From Scytonema sp. UIC 10036 (GTDB lineage: Bacteria > Cyanobacteriota > Cyanobacteriia > Cyanobacteriales > Nostocaceae): a DNA stretch of 64,000 nucleotides. Where the stretch lies: positions 3,004 to 67,003 of the forward strand of contig NZ_WJFC01000057.1 of the NCBI RefSeq assembly GCF_009725235.1. Reading direction: 5' to 3'. The notes under the pieces were generated by a model that was not told the DNA's origin, ran no database searches, and saw only the letters and a program-made list of their open reading frames with translations. Both the position numbers and the translations under genes were made by a program. Of this stretch, positions 1 to 8,109 are shown one piece after another (position 1 is the stretch's first letter; the number at the start of each line of letters is the position of its first letter).

Positions 1-3000
1 CTTTGAGGGTATTGGGTTGCTGACCATCCCTATTCCAGAGCTTAACAGTATTGTCAAGACTACCAGAAGCAATGGTATTTCCATCGGGACTCCAAGCTAC
101 ACTCCAAACAGGATCTGTATGTCCTTTGAGGGTTTTGGGTTGCTGACCATCTTTGTTCCAGAGCTTAACAGTATTGTCCACACCACCAGCAGCAAAAGTA
201 TTTCCATCGGGACTCCAAGCTACACTCATGATTGGGAGTAGAGAATTAAGTTCTTTAAACTCTCTTAATAGCTTACCCTTCTTGTTCCAAAGCTTAACGG
301 TACCGTCCGGGGTACCATGAGCAATGGTATTCCCATCGGGACTCCAAGCTAGATTCCAGGCTGGAGGCATATCTCCTTGGAGGGTTTTGAGTCTCTTACC
401 TGACTTGCTCCACACTATGACGGTATTGTCCTCACTAGCAGTGACAATTGTTTTACCGTCAGAACTGAATTTGACGCTTCTGATTAAAGCATCATGACCA
501 CTAAGCGTTTCGAGGAGCTTTCCTTCCTTGTCCCACAGTCTCACAGTGCTGTCATCACTAGCAGAGGCAATAGTCTTCCCGTCAGGACTCCAAGCTAGGC
601 TGTTGACTGATGCTTTATGACCAGTGAACGTCCTGATATGTTTCCCCTCCTTGCTCCAGAGTTTAACGGTACCGTTGTCGTAACCAGAGACAATAGTATT
701 CCCATCAGAACTCCAAGCTACGCTGTTGACACTATCATCAATGCCACTATTGTTCACTTTTATGGTACTTTTTTTCTCACCATTAAGACCCCAAATTTTG
801 ATGCTACCATCATCACTCGCTGTGGCAATTGTCTTACCGTCGGGGCTGAAGCTGACGCTGTTGACCGAATATTTATGACCTTTAAGGGTTTGGAGGCGCT
901 TCTTCTGCTTGTTCCACAGTATGACGGTCTTGTCATCACTGGCAGAGGCAATAGTATTCCCATCAGGACTCCAAACTACGCTGTTGACTGACATTGTATG
1001 GCCAGTGAGCGTATTGATATGTTTCCCCTCCTTGCTCCAAAGTTTAACGGTATTTTTGTCGTCACCAGAGGCAATAGTATTCCCGTCAGGACTCCAAGCT
1101 ACGCTGTTGACATTAGCATCAATGCCGCCATTGTCAACTTTTATGGTACTTTTTTTCTCTCCATGAAGACCCCAAATTTTGATGGTACCATCTTCACTCC
1201 CTGTGACAATTGTCTTATCTTTGGGGTTGAAGCTGACATCCGTGACTGTACTAGTATGTTCTAAAAAATATTGCTTTCTGAACTCCGATCCATAAACAGC
1301 TGCCTGCAATGCTGACAAAATTAGACTTTGAGTTTCAGGCTTTAGCTCCGAACCAAGATTTTGTGCTTGTCTCTCTACCCTAATAGCTTCAAGTAGGGCA
1401 TCAAACTTGAGATTTTGCTGCGAGAGTGCCAATGAAAATTGACTTAAAGAACCAAGTTGAGCTTCCTGAGCAGCTTCAGCTTCTTGCTCCTTCTTCCAAG
1501 CCATCGTACCAAAACCAACAGCGGCTACTAATGCCATAGTAATAGTAACAAGAAATAACTTTTGTCTTTTGGCATTTTTTTTCTGTTCTGCGAGTCGTGC
1601 TAAAGCTTCCTTTGCCCGCTCTGACTCTAGACGCAGCACTTCTGCTTGTCGGCGTTTTTCTAACTCTGCCGCTTCTATAGCTTTTTTACTCGTCTCAATA
1701 AATACCTCCTGTAACAAAGTTGCAACAGGCTTTTTCTTTTGTTGTTGGGTTTCAATTAACCAGGTTTGAGCGATTAAAAATTCATTACCTCGTAACAACA
1801 AGTCATCACTTCTATGTTTCTGCTCCCACTCCAATGCCCTCTGCAACCATTTGCTATGGCTGTGAACGTGTTCGCGATCGGTATCAAGGGTTATGACTAA
1901 TTGATTGAAATTAGCATTAAAATCTCGCTGACTGTGATTAAAATCAATCCACTGTACTTTGGCTAACTCTGGATGTAAGTCGTTGGTATTCACCGCAGTC
2001 AGCAGCACTGTTACAAAGCGTTTATTCAACTTGCTTGCATACTCCACCTCATCCTTACAGTAAGGTGAATTTACCGAGCGGGGTGAGAGAATAAATAGAA
2101 AATTACCGCAGGTTTTTATTCCTCGATAAATCTCCTGCTGAAAGTCACTCCCCGATGCAATACTTTCTTGGTCAAACCATGTCGTTTTTCCCTGTATCTG
2201 TAAGCTATCATTCAGCTTTCTTGCAAAGTCGGAGTCCGCACGGGAATAGGAAATGAACACATCTAGCGATTCTAATGGCGGTTGCTGTAAACTTTCATTA
2301 ATGAATTTTTCCTGTAATGGTATTGGTGGATGCTGTGTCCTTTTGTTTGCCACCTTTAACCAAGCTTCAGCGCTCTGCAAGTTATATCCCCGCAGCAAAA
2401 TGCTCGGATTATAGTGCTGCCGCTCCCAGTTGAGGGCTTTTGTCAACAGGATTTTATGCTCGTTGTAATAATCCGCATCTTCATGCAAAATCTTTAACAA
2501 TTGACTGGAGTCGAGGAGGTAATCTTCTTCTTTTACATTATCAGTAAAGTCAATATACTGCAAAGATTGTAGCACTGGCGGCATCTGCATTTCATCAGTT
2601 TCTCGCACCAGTAGGGGAATAATTCGCTTATTGAACGACAAAGCTAAGTCCAATTCCATCTGGCAGTAACTAGACTTTATTGAGTCAGGGGAAAGCAAAT
2701 ATACTATGTTATCAGCTTGTTCTATCCCTCGCTTAATCGCTAACTCAAATGCTTCTCCAGTTTGAATATCTGTTGTATTTGCCCAAACAGTAATGCTTTC
2801 TTGCCTTAAAGAAGCGCGAATTTTCTCCATCGTCTCCTTATCTTGATGAGCATACGACAGAAACACCTGAGTCATTAAGTTATTAGCATTCTTGATACTT
2901 TCAGTGATATATTCGCAATGTAAATTGCTGGAAACACAAGGCGGTTGCTCGTTTTTAAAGCGTATTTTTAACCAAGCTTCAGCCTGTTGTTTCTCTGACC

Positions 3001-3577
3001 CTGTTAACAAGTATCTCGTTTGCTTTTGGTTCCTCTCCCACTCCAAAGCTTTGACTAAAAACTTGGTATGCTGTTCTACATAATCAGGATGGGAGCGGAG
3101 TAATGTAACTAAAGAAGCCAAGGATTTTTCAAAATCGTTATTATCCTCTTGAAAATACACCCAGTTTAGCTTTTGAATTGTTGGGTGCATATTTTGATAG
3201 CTATCATGTAACCCTTTGAGCTTGTATACCTCCCAATCCTGTGCCGTACCATTCGGGTTTCTTTGCTGCCAGGTTTCCTGGCTAATTTGCATAACGTGTA
3301 ATAACGGAAAGATCCGTTTATTGAGCTTAATTGCTAGCTCTATCTCTTTGCGACAATAAAGCGAATTTACTGAATGAGGACTAATAAGAAACAAAAAGTG
3401 ACAAGCCTTTTCGATCCCATCATCGATTTGATTTTGGAAATCTACCCCCAAAGGAATGTCATTGAAGTCAAACCAAACTCGGAATCCTTGTTCGTTTAAG
3501 CGAGCTTGAAGTTTTGTCGCAAACTCTTTACTGTCAGCTCGTCCGTAGGAGATAAAAGCATCAAAAGTTTTTGTCAT
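1..3577 (-). CDS. Triple-TIR, membrane-anchored WD40 protein (partial, 3' end beyond window)
   Basis: The frame is open from an ATG at 3577 to the window edge (about 1,192 codons). Three TIR domains start near residues 1, 235 and 438, each opening with an F-[IL]-S-Y motif. Each keeps a Tyr-Cys-x-x-Glu motif with Glu78, Glu308 and Glu510 at the position of the TIR NADase glutamate. Each TIR is followed by a similar linker with A-L-x-W-E and L-L-x-G motifs. A charged coiled region precedes a hydrophobic segment at about 672-693. From about residue 772 at least ten WD40 blades with S-P-D-G-x-T-I motifs follow. Prokaryotic TIR proteins commonly act in NAD+ depletion or signalling; WD40 propellers sense or scaffold. 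The role here is inferred, possibly defence or stress signalling. The 3' end is not visible. Confidence 0.9.
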   Translation of the reverse strand, partial: MTKTFDAFISYGRADSKEFATKLQARLNEQGFRVWFDFNDIPLGVDFQNQIDDGIEKACHFLFLISPHSVNSLYCRKEIELAIKLNKRIFPLLHVMQISQETWQQRNPNGTAQDWEVYKLKGLHDSYQNMHPTIQKLNWVYFQEDNNDFEKSLASLVTLLRSHPDYVEQHTKFLVKALEWERNQKQTRYLLTGSEKQQAEAWLKIRFKNEQPPCVSSNLHCEYITESIKNANNLMTQVFLSYAHQDKETMEKIRASLRQESITVWANTTDIQTGEAFELAIKRGIEQADNIVYLLSPDSIKSSYCQMELDLALSFNKRIIPLLVRETDEMQMPPVLQSLQYIDFTDNVKEEDYLLDSSQLLKILHEDADYYNEHKILLTKALNWERQHYNPSILLRGYNLQSAEAWLKVANKRTQHPPIPLQEKFINESLQQPPLESLDVFISYSRADSDFARKLNDSLQIQGKTTWFDQESIASGSDFQQEIYRGIKTCGNFLFILSPRSVNSPYCKDEVEYASKLNKRFVTVLLTAVNTNDLHPELAKVQWIDFNHSQRDFNANFNQLVITLDTDREHVHSHSKWLQRALEWEQKHRSDDLLLRGNEFLIAQTWLIETQQQKKKPVATLLQEVFIETSKKAIEAAELEKRRQAEVLRLESERAKEALARLAEQKKNAKRQKLFLVTITMALVAAVGFGTMAWKKEQEAEAAQEAQLGSLSQFSLALSQQNLKFDALLEAIRVERQAQNLGSELKPETQSLILSALQAAVYGSEFRKQYFLEHTSTVTDVSFNPKDKTIVTGSEDGTIKIWGLHGEKKSTIKVDNGGIDANVNSVAWSPDGNTIASGDDKNTVKLWSKEGKHINTLTGHTMSVNSVVWSPDGNTIASASDDKTVILWNKQKKRLQTLKGHKYSVNSVSFSPDGKTIATASDDGSIKIWGLNGEKKSTIKVNNSGIDDSVNSVAWSSDGNTIVSGYDNGTVKLWSKEGKHIRTFTGHKASVNSLAWSPDGKTIASASDDSTVRLWDKEGKLLETLSGHDALIRSVKFSSDGKTIVTASEDNTVIVWSKSGKRLKTLQGDMPPAWNLAWSPDGNTIAHGTPDGTVKLWNKKGKLLREFKELNSLLPIMSVAWSPDGNTFAAGGVDNTVKLWNKDGQQPKTLKGHTDPVWSVAWSPDGNTIASGSLDNTVKLWNRDGQQPNTLK

Positions 3578-4506
3578 CAGCTACCAGCCATATTTTAAAT
3601 AAAAATACTGGAAAAACGCAAAAGTACGTAATAAAAGTTACTGATGATTCTAGAAAATTCTCAAAGTGCTGCGGTTTCACTTTTTTGGAAGACTGCGGTT
3701 TCACTTTTTTGGAAGAGTAGGGCGGGCACTGCCAACCTTACAGATAAAAGCTTGTATACATTTGATTATGTCTGCTTTCTTTTAATCCAAAAATAACTTT
3801 ATTACCTGAGCTACGCTATCCAAATTTGCCTTGAGGTCAATTGATTGCACTAACCCAGAAGCAGCGTTTGATATGGCAATCCTAAAAGGTTTTTCTATGT
3901 GAGTGTGTTATTTCAAGATTCGGACAGAAAAATCATAGAGAATCTGCTATCTAAAACCATCAGATATGTATTGATAGTCCCATAATTTATTGGGATCGCA
4001 TCATGATTTGGGCTTCCCGTTTTCCATTAGCTATCCATGTTCTTGCTCCAAATAGTGGATCTATAGTTTAAAGACGATTCCAGTAAGCGATTTGTGAATT
4101 TTTCGAGCTTGACATATTTTTCGAGGTTCATGCACTATATGAAACACGCAAGGTAAATTTTATTTTTAGTCAATGTATTGGTTCACAATTCTGCTAGAGA
4201 TTTTCACTCTTTTTAGGGAGTAAATCTATTTTAGTTCTCATCAGGAAATAGTATAAAAAATTTTATAGTCTTTTACTTCAGTAAAAATACTAAAATCATT
4301 CTGATTTTTCTAAGAATAGTTAAATTGTCCATGGGTCAATTTTTACGGAAATTACTTATAAAAAGAACTTTTATGTTGTTTGGATATATACAAAACAAAC
4401 AAAACAAGCATTTTCTTAAAAATTTCATACAGTATAATTAAGGGTGTTATAAATAATCACAAATCGCTTGGGTGATAGCACTTTATCTAAATGGATAATA
4501 TTCAGT
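3578..4506. other. Intergenic region, no convincing gene
   Basis: About 930 AT-rich bases between the TIR-WD40 gene and a phosphofructokinase remnant. Apart from a 24-bp tandem duplication at 3669-3716 I see no reading frame with family resemblance, no tRNA and no clear terminator. It should contain the promoter of the minus-strand TIR-WD40 gene. Confidence 0.6.
3669..3716. repeat. 24-bp direct tandem repeat, two copies
   Basis: Two identical adjacent copies (3669-3692 and 3693-3716) beginning ctgcggtttcac. They lie about 90 bp upstream of the TIR-WD40 start codon, so they may affect its promoter region. No function is known. Confidence 0.9.
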
Positions 4507-4507
4507 A

Positions 4508-4780
4508 GAAAGGGCAAGCGATCGTTTTAGGAATAGCTATAAAATTCCAATTGCCTTACTGTGTTAGGTTGTGGAGAATATTTATACTACCATCACCACC
4601 AATGCCAATAAGTGCATCTAGCTCCAACATCTTATATCCAGCAACGATATTTACTGGCACGTGCCAAGGTGTCCCCTTTGTTGATGATTCCCAAGATAGT
4701 CCCACCCATGTTGAGCAAGGGATCGATACCGCGCAAGTCTAAACCGTGTATCGTTAGAGCGATCGCACTCGCTCCTAGTG
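4508..4780 (-). pseudogene. 6-phosphofructokinase remnant
   Basis: Read on the minus strand, three consecutive pieces match the cyanobacterial phosphofructokinase N-terminal half. The first has G-L-D-L-R-G-I-D-P-L-L-N-M-G-G-T and N-K-G-D-T-L-A. After a frame change comes I-V-A-G-Y and A-L-I-G-I-G-G-D-G-S. An in-frame TAA (CAA in a normal gene, just before G-N-W-N) is followed by A-I-P-K-T-I. The extreme N-terminus and the whole C-terminal half are missing. With at least one indel and one nonsense change it cannot encode an enzyme. It overlaps nothing functional and lies beside a LOTUS-domain fragment, so this stretch looks like a graveyard of deleted genes. Confidence 0.8.
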
Positions 4781-4811
4781 ACAGATTCCGTCCTCCGCGT
4801 CTCTTCCTTGA

Positions 4812-5207
4812 ATGGGTGTGCTTTACTTTATTCGGGAAAATTATGCCGAATCTCATCCAAAAATTGATTTGTTATACAAACAACTCAGGGAAGAAGTTAC
4901 CTCTAAGGTTAAATACATAAATCTGTCCAATCCATCTGAGAAAGCATGGGAGAATACACAAATTGTCAAGTTACTGCGTTTAGCTGAAACAAACACAGAC
5001 AGAATAGGTGATATGACTTTGCTAGCAAGAGCAGGTGAATTTATTAAGAGTCAAGAACCTGAGTGTACACCAAAAAAGTATGGAATTAAAACTCTAAAAG
5101 GTATTTTGAAGGTGTCTGGCTTATTTGAAATTATTGAGAGCCAAGATGTCCAGCAAAATAGTGGATCTGTTCTATACAAGAGCAAAGTTTTGCGTAGGTT
5201 GGGTTGA
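4812..5207 (+). CDS. OST-HTH/LOTUS-domain fragment, probably a truncated NYN-type protein
   Basis: 131 codons. Residues about 50-110 resemble the OST-HTH (LOTUS) domain: I-V-K-L-L followed by a T-L-L-A-R-A-G-E-F helix and Y-G-I-K-T-L-K-G-I-L-K, ending in F-E-I. In bacteria this small winged-helix RNA-binding domain usually follows an NYN ribonuclease domain. No NYN domain is present here; immediately upstream is the phosphofructokinase remnant. The C-terminus (V-L-R-R-L-G) and stop codon are supplied by a dispersed GTAGGTTGGGTT repeat, so the natural end may also be lost. I consider it a likely gene fragment; expression is uncertain. Confidence 0.55.
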   Translation: MGVLYFIRENYAESHPKIDLLYKQLREEVTSKVKYINLSNPSEKAWENTQIVKLLRLAETNTDRIGDMTLLARAGEFIKSQEPECTPKKYGIKTLKGILKVSGLFEIIESQDVQQNSGSVLYKSKVLRRLG

Positions 5208-5226
5208 GGAACGAAACCCAACCTAC
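5194..5226. repeat. Dispersed palindromic repeat, compact copy
   Basis: Inverted repeat with 12-bp arms (GTAGGTTGGGTT / AACCCAACCTAC) around gaggaacga. The same family recurs near 6153, 18703, 22210, 34734, 35150, 55889 and 59785. It contributes the stop codon of the upstream LOTUS fragment. Confidence 0.9.
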
Positions 5227-5395
5227 GGTGTCTTAATGTTTACTTTATAAATCATCTCTGATATGGACGAGAGTACGCAGAGGAGAAAGATGAGGAACCA
5301 GTAACCAGTGACCAGCGATCGAGTGTTAACTTGACCATATCTTGTAAATTGTGGTTACAATGTAATTACTGAAAAGATGTATTCCGACTTAGGAC

Positions 5396-5656
5396 ATGAG
5401 CGCAACAGTTAGAACTCGTATTGTTAAAATTGGTAATTCCCAAGGTATTCGTATTCCCAAACCTCTATTGGAGCAAAGTGGAATTCACACAGAGGTTGAA
5501 ATTGAAGTGGAAGGCGATCGCTTAATTGTGCGTGCAGCACCACAATTGCGTGCTGGGTGGGACGAAGCCTTTGCAATGATGGCAGAGCAAAACGATGATA
5601 TTTTGTTAGATGATGCCACTGCGACAAACTGGGAGCAAGTTGAATGGGAGTGGTAG
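5396..5656 (+). CDS. MazE-type antitoxin (AbrB/SpoVT fold)
   Basis: 86 aa. The N-terminal half has the MazE/AbrB swapped-hairpin pattern: R-I-V-K-I-G-N-S-Q-G-I-R-I-P-K, then a beta strand with V-E-G-D-R-L-I-V. The acidic C-terminal tail (rich in D, E and W) is the typical toxin-wrapping segment. The gene overlaps the following mazF-like gene by 13 bp, as in many antitoxin-toxin operons. It is expected to bind the operon promoter as a dimer and neutralise the endoribonuclease. Length and organisation are normal, with no sign of damage. Family call is sure; the name of the exact partner family is by homology. Confidence 0.88.
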   Translation: MSATVRTRIVKIGNSQGIRIPKPLLEQSGIHTEVEIEVEGDRLIVRAAPQLRAGWDEAFAMMAEQNDDILLDDATATNWEQVEWEW

Positions 5657-5973
5657 TCCAACGTTTTGATGTCTTCTTAGTGAATCTCGATCCTACAGTT
5701 GGTAGTGAAATTCAGAAAACGAGACCCTGCGTGGTGATTTCGCCTGATGAGATGAACCGCCATATTGCCACTGTCATCGTTGCTCCAATGACTACCAAAG
5801 GTCAAGCATATCCTACCCGTGTCGCTTGTCAGTTTCAGGGTAAAGAGGGACAAATTGTTCTCGATCAAATCCGCACAGTTGACAAAACTCGATTAGTCAA
5901 GCAAATTGGTCAAATTAGTGCTGACGAACAGAAAGCAGTTCTCGATACTTTAGCTGAGATGTTTGCTGGTTGA
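5644..5973 (+). CDS. MazF/PemK-family mRNA interferase toxin
   Basis: 109 aa, normal length. It shows the MazF N-terminus D-V-F-L-V-N-L-D-P-T-V-G-S-E-I-Q-K-T-R-P with the catalytic-loop Arg. It continues with V-V-I-S-P-D-E-M-N and I-V-A-P-M-T-T-K, and the L-D-Q-I-R-T-V-D-K-x-R strand. The family cleaves single-stranded RNA at short sequence motifs and arrests translation. It starts inside the 3' end of the antitoxin gene, which implies translational coupling. Both genes look intact, so this is probably a functional type II toxin-antitoxin module. Confidence 0.92.
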   Translation: MGVVVQRFDVFLVNLDPTVGSEIQKTRPCVVISPDEMNRHIATVIVAPMTTKGQAYPTRVACQFQGKEGQIVLDQIRTVDKTRLVKQIGQISADEQKAVLDTLAEMFAG

Positions 5974-6130
5974 CTTTCCCGGTTCACCAGTTTCCTTTAA
6001 GCGGAACCTCCCCCCAAAAAAAATTAGCGAACTGTTTACCTGAGCGACTTTCAACGTTTTTTGAATCGTTGTTACTGGGTACAATTGTCAAAGAGGCGTA
6101 TGCCTTGTGAACTTGAGGCGTTGACCCAAT

Positions 6131-6227
6131 ACTGCAAGGGCTGAGAGAAATTGTAGGTTGGGTTGAGCACAAGCGTTACCCAACAAATGCTGATAAATGT
6201 TGGGTTTCGTTCCTCAACCCAACCTAC
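6131..6227. repeat. Dispersed GTAGGTTGGGTT repeat, long form
   Basis: Begins with actgcaagggctgagagaaatt, then gtaggttgggttgag, a spacer, and the inverse arm tcctcaacccaacctac. The leader recurs at 55867 and 22191, so the mobile or copied unit is larger than the palindrome. Confidence 0.85.
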
Positions 6228-6285
6228 GGTGTCTTAATGTTTACTGATATGGACGACTTTTGTTTATCATGGAGAATGGTAGCAG

Positions 6286-7191
6286 TTATTGGTCACTGGT
6301 CACCGTTACATTGCGATCGAGTGCTAACCGTAAAACAGACAATCCCAAAATAATTAAAAAGAGTACCAACCCAATTGTACAAGCATAGCTAATTTCTAAG
6401 TTCGTAAATGCTTGTTCATATAAATAGTAAACAATCGTTTTCGAGCTATTACGCGGTCCGCCTTGGGTCATGATATATATTTCTTCAAAGACCTTAGTGG
6501 CAGAAATCGCTGATATCACTGCCACTAAACCTAGATAAGGTTGCATTAAGGGGACTGTAATATCCCAGTGCTTGCTAATACCATCTGAACCATCTATGGC
6601 TGCTGCTTCATAGATATCGCTGGGTATGGATTGTAACCCGGCTAGATAAATCACCATGTAGTAACCCAATCCCTTCCAAATCGTCACAGCCATCACGCTG
6701 TATAGTGCAAATTGGGGACTGGTGAGCCAAGGAATTCCTCCTGGAAAAATACCCTTGAGCAATTGGTTCAGCAAACCTGTTTCTGCATACAACCACCTCC
6801 AAGCAATTCCAGCAACTACCATTGAAATGACAACTGGTGTGTAATAAGCTGCCCTAAACCAGTTCATGCCACGCAGTTTTTGGTTGACTAAAATTGCGAG
6901 TACTAGGGGAGCGATGACCAAAATTGGTACGACACCTACAAGGTATAATAAAGTATTACCCAGCGTTTTCCAAAAAACTGGGTCTTTCCACAATCTGTTA
7001 AAGTTGGCTAAACCTACCCATTGCGGCATCTGGGTTAAGTCGTATTCATATCGGGTAAAGCTCAGGTAAAACGCTTGCAATGCGGGCCAAAAAACGGTTA
7101 ATCCTAAAATGACCATTGCTGGTAGCAAAAATAAGTAGGGAGTCAGTCGCTGTGTAATAATAATCCAATCTTTAGATGTCAATCTATTCAT
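6286..7191 (-). CDS. Carbohydrate ABC transporter permease (MalF/UgpA type)
   Basis: 301 aa with six predicted membrane spans, the first at about 15-37 (Y-L-F-L-L-P-A). The EAA loop characteristic of binding-protein-dependent permeases is present as E-A-A-A-I-D-G-S-D, followed by I-T-V-P-L-M. This places it in the CUT1 family (one half of a heterodimeric permease for sugars or glycerol-phosphate). No partner permease, binding protein or ATPase is adjacent, so it must pair with products encoded elsewhere. It lies alone between a repeat and the divergent DUF3891 gene. Substrate cannot be told. Confidence 0.9.
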   Translation of the reverse strand: MNRLTSKDWIIITQRLTPYLFLLPAMVILGLTVFWPALQAFYLSFTRYEYDLTQMPQWVGLANFNRLWKDPVFWKTLGNTLLYLVGVVPILVIAPLVLAILVNQKLRGMNWFRAAYYTPVVISMVVAGIAWRWLYAETGLLNQLLKGIFPGGIPWLTSPQFALYSVMAVTIWKGLGYYMVIYLAGLQSIPSDIYEAAAIDGSDGISKHWDITVPLMQPYLGLVAVISAISATKVFEEIYIMTQGGPRNSSKTIVYYLYEQAFTNLEISYACTIGLVLFLIILGLSVLRLALDRNVTVTSDQ

Positions 7192-7312
7192 AGAATGCTT
7201 TTTTCGTACTTTTCAGTGCTCAATTCCTATCTTAGATAAGATGAATTTTCGTCTTGAATCAGTGCAATATGAAAAAGCAAATCCATATTACACGAGCATC
7301 TAAGTTTAATTC

Positions 7313-8035
7313 ATGATTGCTAATTTACACGAAAAAGGTTGGGAAGTGATTTACCATCGCGCCCATGCTTTGCTTGCTGCTCAGATTGCCGGACATTGGC
7401 ATCCTACGAAACGTCCTCTACGTTGGTTGGAAACAATTGCTGCTATTTCCCATCACGATGATTTAGAGAAGGAATGGGAAGGCAACCACCTGACAGAAGC
7501 AGGCGCACCTTTGGACTTTACTCTCGCAAAAAAAACTGATATAAACAAGTTGCGGCAGCTAACGCAAAATGCTCGATACCGGGGACGGTGGGTGGCAATG
7601 ATGATTTCCATGCACATGAGCTTTCTGAATGAAGGTAAGCGTGGAGAGTCGCCAGAATTGGATAAGTTTTTGGACGAGCAACTCCAGCATCAAGAACAAT
7701 GGCGGCAAGAGTTGAATATTTCAAAAGACGACGCAGCAGAAGCATACGAGTTTTTTCAGTGGTGCGATCGCCTGTCCCTTATCTTGTGCAATCGAGCGTT
7801 ACCTGTTGGCGAACGTGCTTTAGAAATTGCGACTTTGCCCGATGGCAATCGTTATGATGTCATAGAGCGCAGCGATGGGGTGACAGTCAAGCCATGGCCT
7901 TTTTTAGAGGAAAAGTTTACTGTTAATGTAGAAGCCACTTACCTAGAGAAATTAAAATTTGACAGTAATGAAGAACTTACGGAGGCACTGCAAGCCTCAC
8001 CTATCAAAACCTTAGAGTGGACGTTTGTTCGTTAA
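7313..8035 (+). CDS. DUF3891 family protein
   Basis: 240 aa, soluble, mostly helical. It matches the cyanobacterial DUF3891 family from memory: W-E-V-I-Y-H-R-A-H near the N-terminus, I-S-H-H-D-D-L, and the C-terminal P-W-P-F. The H-H-D-D and C-D-R-L segments hint at an HD-like metal site, but no activity is established. It is divergent from the ABC permease and convergent with ppk1. A degraded fragment of the 3' end of a related gene occurs at 10595-10693, on the other side of ppk1, so a paralogue probably existed here. Confidence 0.75.
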   Translation: MIANLHEKGWEVIYHRAHALLAAQIAGHWHPTKRPLRWLETIAAISHHDDLEKEWEGNHLTEAGAPLDFTLAKKTDINKLRQLTQNARYRGRWVAMMISMHMSFLNEGKRGESPELDKFLDEQLQHQEQWRQELNISKDDAAEAYEFFQWCDRLSLILCNRALPVGERALEIATLPDGNRYDVIERSDGVTVKPWPFLEEKFTVNVEATYLEKLKFDSNEELTEALQASPIKTLEWTFVR

Positions 8036-8050
8036 AGGTAGACCCCCACT

Positions 8051-8079
8051 CTCATTCCCAGGTAGAACCTGGGAATGAG
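8051..8079. terminator. Hairpin between convergent genes
   Basis: Perfect 13-bp arms (ctcattcccaggt / acctgggaatgag) with a 3-base loop, in the gap between DUF3891 and ppk1. There is no T-run, so it may be a dispersed TTCCCAGG repeat element rather than a true intrinsic terminator. Related sequences occur at 15831 and 60790. Confidence 0.5.
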
Positions 8080-8109
8080 GTGAAATCATTGTGGCGGACT
8101 ACTAATAGT

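Noticed and set aside
617..1264. Several plus-strand frames in the WD40 region
   Set aside because: They are antisense to the clear WD40 coding frame and owe their length to the repeated blades.
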